From JADGOV01 sp963814355 (GTDB lineage: Bacteria > Actinomycetota > Actinomycetes > JADGOV01): DNA of 64,000 bases. Numbering within the stretch: the stretch's first letter is position 1; each line of letters begins with the position of its first letter. The notes under the pieces are model-generated. The model worked only from the letters and a program-made list of their open reading frames with translations, did no database searches and was not told the origin of the DNA. Shown here piece after piece: positions 1 through 7,927 of this stretch. The stretch spans positions 175,145-239,144 of the forward strand of contig CAWFCZ010000005.1 of assembly GCA_963814355.1 (NCBI GenBank), given 5' to 3'. The position numbers and the translations under genes are program-made.

Positions 1-381
1 AGACGCCAACCTGCTGCGCTATTCATTCAAGGTGCTTCTTCCGCTCAACGTGAAACGGGTCAATTGGCTCGCATCGGAAGTCGGCACACGACGCTGGCGA
101 TCGTCCCGGCTGGCAAGCACGACCGCCTCCAGCAGTCGCAGTTGCCCGCGCGTCGCTCCGCAGCGACGGCCACGCGGGGGATCCTCAGGTGGCGCAGGCC
201 GCAGTGCGCACGGCACGATGGCGCCGCGCCGAGCCCGATCGGCACTGGAGGTGCTCGCCTCACGGGATTCCCCGTGGCTGCGGTGGCCGCCGGTCGCAGC
301 TATGGCGCCACGTCGCTTGTCGCGTGACAATGAACCGATCGCGGCGCCGTGGGTCCTCGTCGCGGGAAGGGTGGCTGGGAC
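1..381. other. left-edge stretch without a recognised gene
   Basis: Several overlapping open frames exist on both strands because of the high GC content, but none gives a recognisable protein or has a convincing ribosome binding site. It probably holds the end of whatever lies to the left plus the promoter region of the LapA-like gene that starts at 382. Confidence 0.4.
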
Positions 382-726
382 ATGGCTCACGACGATGCTG
401 GGTCAACGACGCCGAAGGAAGCCGACGGTCCGGATTTCAAGAGGTTGGCCGGTCGGGCGCTGAGATCCACCGGCCGTAACTCGTTCCGGACCGGGGTGAT
501 CCTCGGGGTACTGATCACCGTGGCTGTGGTCCTCTTGATCATCCAGAACGGCGAGTCGGTCCAGCTGGACTGGATCGCGTTCCATTTCCGGACCCCGCTG
601 TGGATCATGTTGCTGCTCACCGCGGCCGCCGGAGCGGTCGTCTGGGAGCTGATCAAGGTGGCCAGTCGTCGAACCCGCCGGTCGCGCCGTGACCGGCGCG
701 AGGCGGCCGGCGGGGTAGGACAGTAA
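382..726 (+). CDS. LapA-domain (DUF1049) small membrane protein
   Basis: A protein of about 114 residues with a charged N-terminus, two membrane segments (roughly residues 35-57 and 70-92) and a very basic C-terminal tail rich in Arg. The pattern of helix, then NGESVQLDWIAFHFRTPLW, then helix is that of lipopolysaccharide assembly protein A domain (DUF1049) proteins, which are small inner-membrane proteins of uncertain role in Gram-positive bacteria. The ATG at 382 is preferred over the in-frame GTG at 349 because a purine-rich GGGAAGGG lies upstream. No operon partner is evident; the MFS gene starts 126 bases later. Family assignment is fairly secure; the function is not known. Confidence 0.8.
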   Translation: MAHDDAGSTTPKEADGPDFKRLAGRALRSTGRNSFRTGVILGVLITVAVVLLIIQNGESVQLDWIAFHFRTPLWIMLLLTAAAGAVVWELIKVASRRTRRSRRDRREAAGGVGQ

Positions 727-852
727 CTGGCAGAGCAGATTTCGCTCGGCTGGAGGACCTGCGCGCGACCGGTCCTGCAAGCTGGACGGTGTGCCCGCCG
801 TGACGCAGCGGTCCGCTGCTCCCCTGACTGTTAGCGTGTCTCTGGAGGTTGG

Positions 853-2079
853 GTGGCCGTTGGGCGAGTAGCGCAGCTCGGGCGCCCCTTGACGGTCCCG
901 CAGTTCCGTCGGCTGTGGGTCGCGCAGCTCGTCAGCGAAGTCGGTGACTGGTCCGCGCGCTTGGCGCTGTCCGTGCTCCTCTATTTGCGTACTGGATCAC
1001 CGGCGTTGACTGCGCTGGTCACCACCGCATCGTTGGTTCCCTGGCTCGGACCAGGTCAGCTGCTGACCAGCGTCACCGAACGTTGGCCACGTCGGAATGT
1101 CATGGTCGCCGCCGATTTGCTACGGGCGGCCGCCTTCCTCGTGGTGCTCCTGCCGCTGCCGGTGCCGGCACTGCTCGCCATTGTCTTCTGTGCCGGGCTG
1201 GCCACTCCGCCGTTCGAGGCGGCGCGTTCGGCGATGCGCCCAGAAATACTCCCAGCTCCGCTCTTCCCCCCGGCCGTGGCCCTCAGTGCCATTACGCAGG
1301 ACATCAGCGTGGCCCTCGGCTATCTCGCTGGCGGAGCGTTGGTCGGTGGGTTGGGGGCAAGTACCGCGGTGCTGTGCAACGCCGGATCGTTCGCGGCCTC
1401 CGCGCTGTTGCTGATCGGCTTACCGCCCGCTCCGCCGCCCCGGCAAGGGGAGACCGGCGGGGGACTGCGGGCGGGGCTGCGTGCGTTGACCTCCGATCCG
1501 TTCAACGTGCGCGCGATGGTCTTGGTCACCGCCGCGATGCTGGTGGCCACCTCGATGAGTGCGCTGTCGGCCCCTCTCGTCTTCCGGGTACTCGGCGGCG
1601 GCCCGGCGACGGTCGCCGCGCTGGTCGCTGTCGCTTCGGTGGTGAGTATCGTCGCGACGGCGGCAGTGCCACCCGGCGTTGATGTGGCCGTGCTGTTGCG
1701 CTGGGCCGCGGCGTACACGCTGATTGGCGGCTTGGTCGTGGTGGGCTGCTTCACCGCGATGAGCATGGGTGGCCCGCGGGCCGCGCTGGCCGGGGCCGCC
1801 TTCGCCGCTGCCGGGTTGCTGTTCGCGGTCCTCGCGCCGGCCAACATCGTGGTGAGCCCCCGCCTACCCCGGGACGTGCGGGCTTCTTCCTTCAGCCTGC
1901 TGATGGGCATGCTCGTGGCCACCGAGGCCATGGGCGCGGCCGGGGCCGGGGTCGTCGCCAGCGCCATTGGCGTGATGCCGGTGTTCCTGGCCCTAGGCCT
2001 GGTCCCGCTCGCGGTCGGCGCGTGGGCCGTTGCAGTCCCCGCTTCGCCGCGCGCTAGGTGCCTAGACCGCCTTGGGTGA
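853..2079 (+). CDS. MFS transporter
   Basis: A 408-residue hydrophobic protein with about 12 predicted membrane segments. It begins with the FRRLWVAQLVSEVGDW signature seen in the MFS_3 / enterobactin-exporter-like group, and the DRxxRR-type loop is represented by TERWPRRNVMVAADLLR. The likely role is proton-driven efflux of a small molecule; the substrate cannot be read from sequence. The start is a GTG with GGAGGTT just upstream. The 3' end overlaps by 26 bases, convergently, with the diguanylate cyclase on the other strand. Confidence 0.85.
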   Translation: MAVGRVAQLGRPLTVPQFRRLWVAQLVSEVGDWSARLALSVLLYLRTGSPALTALVTTASLVPWLGPGQLLTSVTERWPRRNVMVAADLLRAAAFLVVLLPLPVPALLAIVFCAGLATPPFEAARSAMRPEILPAPLFPPAVALSAITQDISVALGYLAGGALVGGLGASTAVLCNAGSFAASALLLIGLPPAPPPRQGETGGGLRAGLRALTSDPFNVRAMVLVTAAMLVATSMSALSAPLVFRVLGGGPATVAALVAVASVVSIVATAAVPPGVDVAVLLRWAAAYTLIGGLVVVGCFTAMSMGGPRAALAGAAFAAAGLLFAVLAPANIVVSPRLPRDVRASSFSLLMGMLVATEAMGAAGAGVVASAIGVMPVFLALGLVPLAVGAWAVAVPASPRARCLDRLG

Positions 2080-3307
2080 CGTGGACGCGGTTGCGGCCCG
2101 CGGCCTTCGCTCGGTAGAGCTCGACGTCGGCCGCGGCGAGCAGGTCGGCGACAGTCAAGCCGGGCGCGTCGGTGACCGCTGCGCCGACCGAGATGGTGAC
2201 TCCGATGACGCCCGAGCCGGCGGTTGCGACCCTCAGGCTGGCGACCCGGCTTCGGAGCCGTTCGGCCGCGAGTCGTGCCTCAGCGTCGTCGGCGGTGGGC
2301 AGCAACACCGCGAACTCCTCCCCGCCGAAGCGACCGAGCAGGTCGCCCTCGCGCAACTCCGCAGTCAGCGCCCGCGAAACCGCGAGCAGCACCTGGTCCC
2401 CGACAAGATGCCCGTAGCTGTCGTTGACCGTCTTGAACAAGTCGATGTCGAGTAGCAGGACCGCCGCCGACTGACGCACTCGGTGCAGCCTGACCAACTC
2501 CACCTCGGCTTCCCGTTCCCAGGTGGCGGCGTTGAGGAGTCCGGTCTTGCCGTCAATCCGGGCTGCCGTGCTCAGCTGGGTGTGCATGAAACTGCGCTGG
2601 AGCATGACCAGCACCGGCAAGACAGCGAACACCAGCACCGCGGACCGGCTGGCGGCCAGGGTTACGACCAGTCCGGCGGAAAGGTCGACGAGGTCGAGCC
2701 ACACTCGGTCCGGATCCCACAGCAGTTCTCGCCAGGTGGTCTGCGGATCCGACAGCTTCACCGCGGTCGAGACCAACCCGGCGTTGAGCAAGGTGGCCAA
2801 CACGCCACAGCCGAAGAACAACAGCCACCAGGGCGGTGTCGTGGGGCCCGCCACCTCGGTACCCGTGGCGGCGGCCAGAGCGTGGAAGACGACGGAGGCA
2901 GCACTGTAGGCGAGGCCGATCGCGGCGACGGAGAAGATGCGGCGGTGTGCGACCAGCGCCCGGACGCGCCACTGACTGAGCGCCAACAGGGGGACCGGGG
3001 CGAGCAGGGCGTACACCGGCGGCAGCAGAACCGCCGTCGGCAGCCACCATGCCGAGAGGAGGTCGTGCATCTGCACGCCCGCCGGTTCACCCAGCCGCCG
3101 CCGTGACTCGACCGCCACCCCGCCGGCGCCGGTCAGTATCGCGAAGGTCGCCAAGTCGCTGGGGGTGACCGGGGTCGTGCTCAGCCCGTAGACAACGGCG
3201 AAACCAGCGGCCAGCACGATTCCCAGAACGTAGGCGCGTAAACCCGCTGGAAGAGCCCAGATCGCCCAACCCTCGGTTCGGGGCTGTCGCGTAGGGCCGA
3301 GAGTCAC
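2054..3307 (-). CDS. membrane-bound diguanylate cyclase (GGDEF)
   Basis: A 417-residue protein with an N-terminal membrane module of several hydrophobic segments (about residues 20-230) and a C-terminal GGDEF domain (about 245-410). The active-site motif reads GGEEF, the metal-binding LDIDLFKTVNDSYGH motif is intact, and an inhibitory-site RxxD (REGD) sits five residues before GGEEF, so the enzyme should make c-di-GMP from two GTP and be subject to product inhibition. The membrane module suggests sensing of an envelope or small-molecule cue. The start is a GTG at 3307. The C-terminus overlaps the end of the MFS gene. Confidence 0.9.
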   Translation of the reverse strand: MTLGPTRQPRTEGWAIWALPAGLRAYVLGIVLAAGFAVVYGLSTTPVTPSDLATFAILTGAGGVAVESRRRLGEPAGVQMHDLLSAWWLPTAVLLPPVYALLAPVPLLALSQWRVRALVAHRRIFSVAAIGLAYSAASVVFHALAAATGTEVAGPTTPPWWLLFFGCGVLATLLNAGLVSTAVKLSDPQTTWRELLWDPDRVWLDLVDLSAGLVVTLAASRSAVLVFAVLPVLVMLQRSFMHTQLSTAARIDGKTGLLNAATWEREAEVELVRLHRVRQSAAVLLLDIDLFKTVNDSYGHLVGDQVLLAVSRALTAELREGDLLGRFGGEEFAVLLPTADDAEARLAAERLRSRVASLRVATAGSGVIGVTISVGAAVTDAPGLTVADLLAAADVELYRAKAAGRNRVHVTQGGLGT

Positions 3308-3490
3308 GTCTCACACCTTACCTACAGCTATGCCAACAACACGTGCTGTTGGAGCTGTTTCACGCTAAGCATTCGGGTGTTGCTATCAGTCAACCTGCCG
3401 CCACGAGCTCGGGGACCCGATAGCAATGGGGTTCAACCTACGGCAGCCCGCCTCAGTGACCTTGTGAGGGTGGCGACGGGCACGACCCAC

Positions 3491-3539
3491 AAAGGAGGCA
3501 GGCATGCGTCAGCGCGGTCGGCAGTGGACCTGAGGGTCC
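3491..3539 (+). CDS. mini-ORF 1 (MRQRGRQWT) with strong Shine-Dalgarno
   Basis: A near-perfect Shine-Dalgarno AAAGGAGG (3491-3498) stands five bases before an ATG at 3504 that opens a nine-codon frame encoding MRQRGRQWT and stops at 3531-3533. The TGA stop forms the start of the tetraloop of a GGACC-TGAG-GGTCC hairpin (3526-3539). An identical peptide with its own ribosome binding site follows 93 bases later. Such short, well-initiated frames are typical of leader peptides or ribosome-stalling peptides, but no attenuator partner gene on this strand is visible downstream. The function is unknown. Confidence 0.5.
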
Positions 3540-3583
3540 GAGAGTACGTCGTTGGCCGGTCGGCGGCCAGTTCAGCGAGTGGG

Positions 3584-3632
3584 AAAGGAGACAGCTATGC
3601 GTCAGCGCGGTCGGCAGTGGACCTGACGGTCC
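3584..3632 (+). CDS. mini-ORF 2 (second copy of MRQRGRQWT)
   Basis: This is the second copy of the nine-codon frame (ATG 3597, TGA 3624-3626), again with a strong Shine-Dalgarno AAAGGAG six bases upstream and with the stop codon in the loop of a GGACC-TGAC-GGTCC hairpin (3619-3632). The 30 coding bases are identical to copy 1, while the bases before and between the copies differ, which suggests that the coding unit itself is conserved. It lies over the decayed 3' end of the GH5 remnant on the opposite strand. Confidence 0.5.
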
Positions 3633-4402
3633 GGTAACAACCCGGGCGGTTGCGGTCCCGCCGGTAGCTTCGCCGCCGGGCGTCGATCATGAACGGCCGG
3701 CCTTCCACCGTGGCAGCGGTATCGACCTGCGTCGGGTTTGGCGACCGGTTCGGGTGAGCGGCCCGAACCCGCCTTCTCGACCAGCTCGACCGGGCCGCTC
3801 CGACTGAGCAGACGATTCCAGGCGACCTGCGTCGCCGCACTGGGCAGGGCGTCGGACCAGCCGCAACTCTGGTGCTGGTCCTGCATCGACAGGACGACCA
3901 CCAAGCCCTCGTTGGTGACCGCCGTGACCTGCCGCTCGATAAGGTCCGCGTAGCTCTCGGCCACGTCATCGGTGATGACGTGTCCTCGCTTATCCGGATG
4001 ACCTGCCCCCCAAAGCCCGCTCTGGCTCACGTGGATGCGGACGGTGTTGGCGTGCCAATCGTCGCGGATCCGGCGCCAGGACACCGCGTTGAACACGCTG
4101 TCCGGTGAATGGGGGCCGTCGTTGATCCGGCAGCCACCGACGGCGGCCCGGTTGTCCAGCAGACCTCTCATCACGAAGCCGCGTGGGACGAATGGACGGC
4201 CATCCTTGCGCAACTCGGAGCCGGAGACGCTCAGCGCGATCCCCGGCCCCGCGTGGGCCTGAGCGGAGACCACGCCGGACGGGGCCACCAGCACCAAGCC
4301 CAGCACCAGGCTGACGGAGCGGTTGCGGGCCCGGTTGCGGCGGACGCACCCCCGACGTCGCCCTACCTCACTGAAAGTAGTCACTGTGCCATGTGTCGTC
4401 AC
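3602..4402 (-). pseudogene. truncated secreted GH5-type glycoside hydrolase
   Basis: The frame starts with a signal peptide (basic stretch, then a hydrophobic core ending near AQAHA) followed by the N-terminal part of a glycoside hydrolase family 5 (cellulase-like) barrel: a KDGRPFVPRGFVMRGLL strand, DWHANTVRIHVSQSGLWG, and YADLIERQVTAVTNEGLVVV leading to SMQDQ. Recognisable homology ends after about 200 residues, before the expected NEP catalytic acid region, and the remaining frame is low-complexity. GH5 enzymes are normally 300-400 residues or more, so this is a 3'-truncated copy without catalytic glutamates. The truncated end coincides with the tandem mini-ORF repeat on the other strand. 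Confidence 0.6.
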
Positions 4403-4486
4403 AGTTCCCGGGGGATTTACTCACCGCCGCCACGAACTCCGGCGGTCCAGCTCCGCTTGGCCGGCGATCTTGACAATCAGGACCGG

Positions 4487-5074
4487 TCAATCCTGCGCGG
4501 CCATCAGAGTCGATTCGACCCGGCGGTCGGGAATGAACCACATGACCGCGACGCCGACGTAGCAGGCCATCGACAGCCAGCGGAATCCCGCGAGGGCAAG
4601 GGCGATGCCGGCGATGTACAGCCCCGGCGAGGCTTTACCCTTCCAGTCCCGGCCGATTGCGGCCCGCAGAATCGAGTGTGTGCCCTGCGCTCGAATGATC
4701 ACCGTTTGCAGGAGGTAGTACGCGATGGCCGGGGCGAGCAGGCTGATCCCGTAGACGGCGGTCGGCACCTGCGCGAACTCCGACGATCCCAGCCAGGACG
4801 TTGTCCACGGCACGAGCGAGAGCCAGAACAGCAGGTGCAGGTTCGCCCACAGCACGATCCCGTCGACCCGCTCGGCGGCGGCGACCATGTGGTGGTGATT
4901 GTTCCAGTAGATGCCGATGTAGGTGAAGCTCAAGAGGTAGGTGAGTACAGTCGGCATCGCATGCCCGAGATCATGCCAGGTGTCGCCCTGGGGGTCGTGC
5001 AGTTCGAGCACCATGATCGTAATCACGATCGCCAGGACGCCGTCGCTGAAGGCCTCCATCCGTCCGGTTCTCAT
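4487..5074 (-). CDS. TMEM175-family (DUF1211) membrane protein
   Basis: A 195-residue protein with about six membrane helices. The first helix carries RMEAFSDGVLAIVITIMVLE, which contains the FSDG-AI selectivity-filter signature of the TMEM175 potassium channel family, and the second contains the conserved WNNHHHM. Bacterial members form tetrameric potassium channels in the cytoplasmic membrane. The length is normal for the bacterial form. The start ATG at 5074 is preceded by AGGAGGA on the coding strand. It stands alone between remnants of other genes. Confidence 0.85.
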   Translation of the reverse strand: MRTGRMEAFSDGVLAIVITIMVLELHDPQGDTWHDLGHAMPTVLTYLLSFTYIGIYWNNHHHMVAAAERVDGIVLWANLHLLFWLSLVPWTTSWLGSSEFAQVPTAVYGISLLAPAIAYYLLQTVIIRAQGTHSILRAAIGRDWKGKASPGLYIAGIALALAGFRWLSMACYVGVAVMWFIPDRRVESTLMAAQD

Positions 5075-5188
5075 CGCCAGGTCCTCCTCCTGTGCGCCAA
5101 CGTCGCCTTACGCCGCCCCGGTCCGGGGCGGCGGACGCAACCAGGCATGGCGCTGAGGTGGCGCACGCGGCCGGATGCCATCGAGATG

Positions 5189-5407
5189 CTAACGAGCGGC
5201 CGATCTTCTGGTTCGGCGAACGCCAGGGGGCGGACCGGCCGTGTAACCGGGGTCTCCGCTGTCGGCCAGGTTGACCGCATGCTGGCTCGCGCCGCTGCGG
5301 ACGGCTACGGCGGCATGCACGGTGGCGTCGACGATCAACGCCGACGCCTCGTACATCCGGTCGAAGACCGGGCCGTCCGCGTCGCCCAAGCCGAACCGGG
5401 CGAGCAC
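5189..5407 (-). pseudogene. fragment resembling AcuC (acetoin utilisation / histone deacetylase-like)
   Basis: The first roughly 45 residues (FGLGDADGPVFDRMYEASAL followed by IVDATVHAAVAVRSGASQHAVNLA) match the pattern of the early part of AcuC-type deacetylases, where that stretch leads into a conserved GGLHHA motif. Here the frame degenerates into low-complexity sequence just at that point, and no zinc-binding histidines follow. No upstream part is present either. It is read as a short relic; the assignment is from memory of the family pattern. Confidence 0.35.
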
Positions 5408-5452
5408 CGGCGCACTTATCCGGCGACTCGCGGGCCGCGCCGGGCGAGCCGC

Positions 5453-6466
5453 TCAGCGCAAATCGAAGACGATGCGAGCTGCGACCTGGCCCTTCTCGAC
5501 CTCTTCGAAGCATTCGTTGACGTCTTCCAACTTTCGGCTCTCCCGGATCACTCGGGTGCGCCCTTGGGCGTGCAGCGCGTACACCTCGGAGAGGTCCTTG
5601 CGGGTGCCGACGATGGACCCCCGGATGGTGAGACCGTTGAGCACAGTTTCGAAGATCGGAAGGCTGACGTCATTGTCCGCCGGCATGGCGACGAAGACCA
5701 AGGTGCCCCCGCGACGGAGCGATCCGAAAGCCTGCGAGATCACTCTCGGGGCGACGGCGACGGAGATGGCCGCGTGCGCACCGTCGAGGGCCTGGATCCG
5801 CTCGACCGGGTCTTCGGTGAGGGCGTTGACGACGTGGTCGGCACCGAGTTCCTTCGCCAATTCCAGTTTCTCGTCGGTGACGTCCACGGCGACTACGGTG
5901 GCACCGCTGATCTTCGCGTATTGCACGGCGAGGTGGCCGAGGCCGCCGACGCCGAAGACCGCAACCGTCCATCCCGGGCGGGCCCCCGAGAGCTTGACCG
6001 CCTTGTAGGTGGTAACTCCGGCGCAGGTCAGGACGGACGCGTCGAGCGGGTCGATGGTGTCCGGGACCCGAGCGACGTAGGCAGCCTTCGCCCGGGCGTA
6101 TTCGGCGTAGGAGCCGTCAACGCCGTACCCGGTGTTGACCTGCTTGTGGCACAGCGTCTCCCACCCGTCGATGCAGTAGTGACAGACGCCGCACGCCTCG
6201 CCGATCCACGGCATCGCGACCCGATCCCCGACCTGCGGAATGAGAACGCCCGGCCCGACCGATTCGACGATGCCGACGCCTTCGTGGCCGGGGATGAACG
6301 GCGGTGACGGTTTGACCGGCCAGTCGCCGTGGGCGGCGTGGATATCGGTGTGGCACAGCCCGGCGGTCTCGACCTTGACGATGACCTCGCCGGGGCCGGC
6401 CTCGGGCTTGTCCACGTCCTCCAGGCTGAGATTCTTGGTGAAATCGCGGACGACGGCTGCTCTCAT
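5453..6466 (-). CDS. adhP: zinc-dependent alcohol dehydrogenase (AdhP-like)
   Basis: A 337-residue medium-chain dehydrogenase/reductase. The catalytic-zinc site is CHTDIHAAHGDWP with the downstream GHEGVG, the structural zinc site is the CGVCHYCIDGWETLC cysteine cluster, and the Rossmann motif is VAVFGVGGLGHLAVQYA. It should oxidise primary alcohols (or reduce aldehydes) with NAD in the cytoplasm. The open frame extends far upstream, but the start at 6466 is chosen because MRAAVV is the usual N-terminus and AAGGAG sits at the right distance. The LysR regulator is the next gene upstream on the same strand and could control it. Confidence 0.9.
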   Translation of the reverse strand: MRAAVVRDFTKNLSLEDVDKPEAGPGEVIVKVETAGLCHTDIHAAHGDWPVKPSPPFIPGHEGVGIVESVGPGVLIPQVGDRVAMPWIGEACGVCHYCIDGWETLCHKQVNTGYGVDGSYAEYARAKAAYVARVPDTIDPLDASVLTCAGVTTYKAVKLSGARPGWTVAVFGVGGLGHLAVQYAKISGATVVAVDVTDEKLELAKELGADHVVNALTEDPVERIQALDGAHAAISVAVAPRVISQAFGSLRRGGTLVFVAMPADNDVSLPIFETVLNGLTIRGSIVGTRKDLSEVYALHAQGRTRVIRESRKLEDVNECFEEVEKGQVAARIVFDLR

Positions 6467-6681
6467 CGGACGTCTCCTTGCTGTTGTGGTGGTAACCATG
6501 TCTGGTATCCGCGCAGGCAACTGGGGGGCCACCCCACACGCGGGTCGCGGGCTGGAGTTTGCGCGGTCCGGGATCTGACGAGCGCTACCCCTTACGAAAC
6601 CGTCCTGGAGCGCACCGGGAAAGAGCGGATCCGAGCACGACGCATCACTGCGACTGATAACAGGCTCGGGATCTCGCCTTT

Positions 6682-7602
6682 CTAGCGGGTTGCCTGCCCT
6701 GGCGGCGCCAGCCAGCCCAGCCGCCCGGACAGCACCCGGGCGGCCTGGAGAAACGCGTGGACGTGTTCGGAGGTGTCCCCGGCCCGCCACAGCACCGACC
6801 ACGGATACCGCGATGGCGGAGCAGCCAGCGGCTTCCATACGATCCCGGCCGGCGGAGATACGCAGGAGGAAGGGGCGCAGAGCACGCAGCGCCCCTGGCC
6901 GACGAGTTCCCCCGCTGCCCGGATGCTCTCCACCGTCCCGGCATACAGCGTCGGGGTGAAGCCGACCGAACGGCACAACTCGATGACGAACTGGTTGAAC
7001 TCCGGAGCCCGCGCGTCCTCGGCGAACAGCAGCGGCTCCGCCGCCAGCATGGCGACCGGCACGGCGGACCGTACCGAGAGGTGGTGCCCCGCCGGAAGCA
7101 GCACGCCGAGCGGATCCAGGCGAAACAACTCCGAGGCTACCGCCGGCGGGGCCAGCGAAGCCCGCCCGAGGCCGACGTCCAGCCGCCCGTCCAGCAGCTG
7201 CTCGAACTGATCCGGCACCCCGGCCTCGACCTGGTGGATCTCCAGGTCGGGATGGGACTGTTGCACGTCATGCAGGATCAGCGGCATCGAGTCATAACCG
7301 GCGTCGACGACTCCCACCCGAAGGCTGGGCCTGGACCGGGCGGCCCGCTGCGCGACGGCAGCCGCCCGGTCCACATGGGCCAGGATCTGCCGGGCCTCGA
7401 TCAGGAAGGCGGCGCCGGCCGGGCTGAGTTGCACCTGGTGCGTCGTGCGCTCGATCAGCAGCACCCCCAGTTCCCGCTCCAGCCGCTGCAGCTGCTGGCT
7501 CAACCCGGACTGCACGATGTGCTCCCGCGCCGCCGCCCGACCGAAGTGCAGCTCCTCGGCGACCGTCACGAAGTAGCGCAGCTGCCGAAGCTCCATCCGC
7601 AC
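6682..7602 (-). CDS. LysR-family transcriptional regulator
   Basis: A 306-residue protein with an N-terminal winged helix-turn-helix (MELRQLRYFVTVAEELHFGRAA, continuing to SQQLQRLERELGV) and a C-terminal periplasmic-binding-like effector domain from about residue 90. It acts as a tetrameric DNA-binding activator or repressor in response to a small ligand. The GTG/ATG choice is between 7602 and 7596; both give the same domain. It is transcribed toward the alcohol dehydrogenase, 215 bases away, so regulation of that gene is plausible but not shown. Confidence 0.9.
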   Translation of the reverse strand: MRMELRQLRYFVTVAEELHFGRAAAREHIVQSGLSQQLQRLERELGVLLIERTTHQVQLSPAGAAFLIEARQILAHVDRAAAVAQRAARSRPSLRVGVVDAGYDSMPLILHDVQQSHPDLEIHQVEAGVPDQFEQLLDGRLDVGLGRASLAPPAVASELFRLDPLGVLLPAGHHLSVRSAVPVAMLAAEPLLFAEDARAPEFNQFVIELCRSVGFTPTLYAGTVESIRAAGELVGQGRCVLCAPSSCVSPPAGIVWKPLAAPPSRYPWSVLWRAGDTSEHVHAFLQAARVLSGRLGWLAPPGQATR

Positions 7603-7927
7603 ATCCCTGATCAGCGCCGGCGGCAGGATCCGACCGTGAGGTCAGTGTGCAGCGTTACCCGAGGCACTGCCGAACCGACCCTGAACCGGCGTGCTTGTCA
7701 ATGCCGGAGATCAACGCGCGCATGGTGGTGGTTTCCAGCAGGGCCCAGCGGGCTTGTCCGGACAACGGTGCCGCCCCAGCCCGCCGCCCGGTGGAGGGAG
7801 AACCGGAATGCCTCACCGGCTGCCCGCCGCAAGGACTGATTCGCCGGTCCCCCGGGCCCGCCTCCGGCCGCCAAGAGCCACGGCGGCCGGCGATGCCGGC
7901 GGCGTCCGGGCCGGGAAGGCGCATTTT
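7603..7927. other. intergenic stretch, no gene seen
   Basis: This is the gap between the LysR gene and the trehalose glycosyltransferase. Open frames here give only Pro/Arg/Gly-rich sequence without family features. The LysR promoter and operator are expected immediately upstream of 7602. Confidence 0.4.

Noticed and set aside
3377..3637. 86-residue frame containing SARSAVDLRV and SARSAVDLTV repeats
   Set aside because: The repeats are the out-of-frame reading of the tandem mini-ORFs, which have the ribosome binding sites; the long frame has none. The resemblance of AVDL to some actinobacterial sulfur leader peptides was considered but is weak.
4109..6307. A 732-residue open frame on the + strand
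   Set aside because: It runs antisense to the GH5 relic, the TMEM175 gene and the alcohol dehydrogenase, all of which have clear motifs. It is a shadow of high GC content.
6467..6976. N-terminal extension of the alcohol dehydrogenase
   Set aside because: The extension is low-complexity and overlaps the LysR gene; the MRAAVV start has AAGGAG and matches the family.
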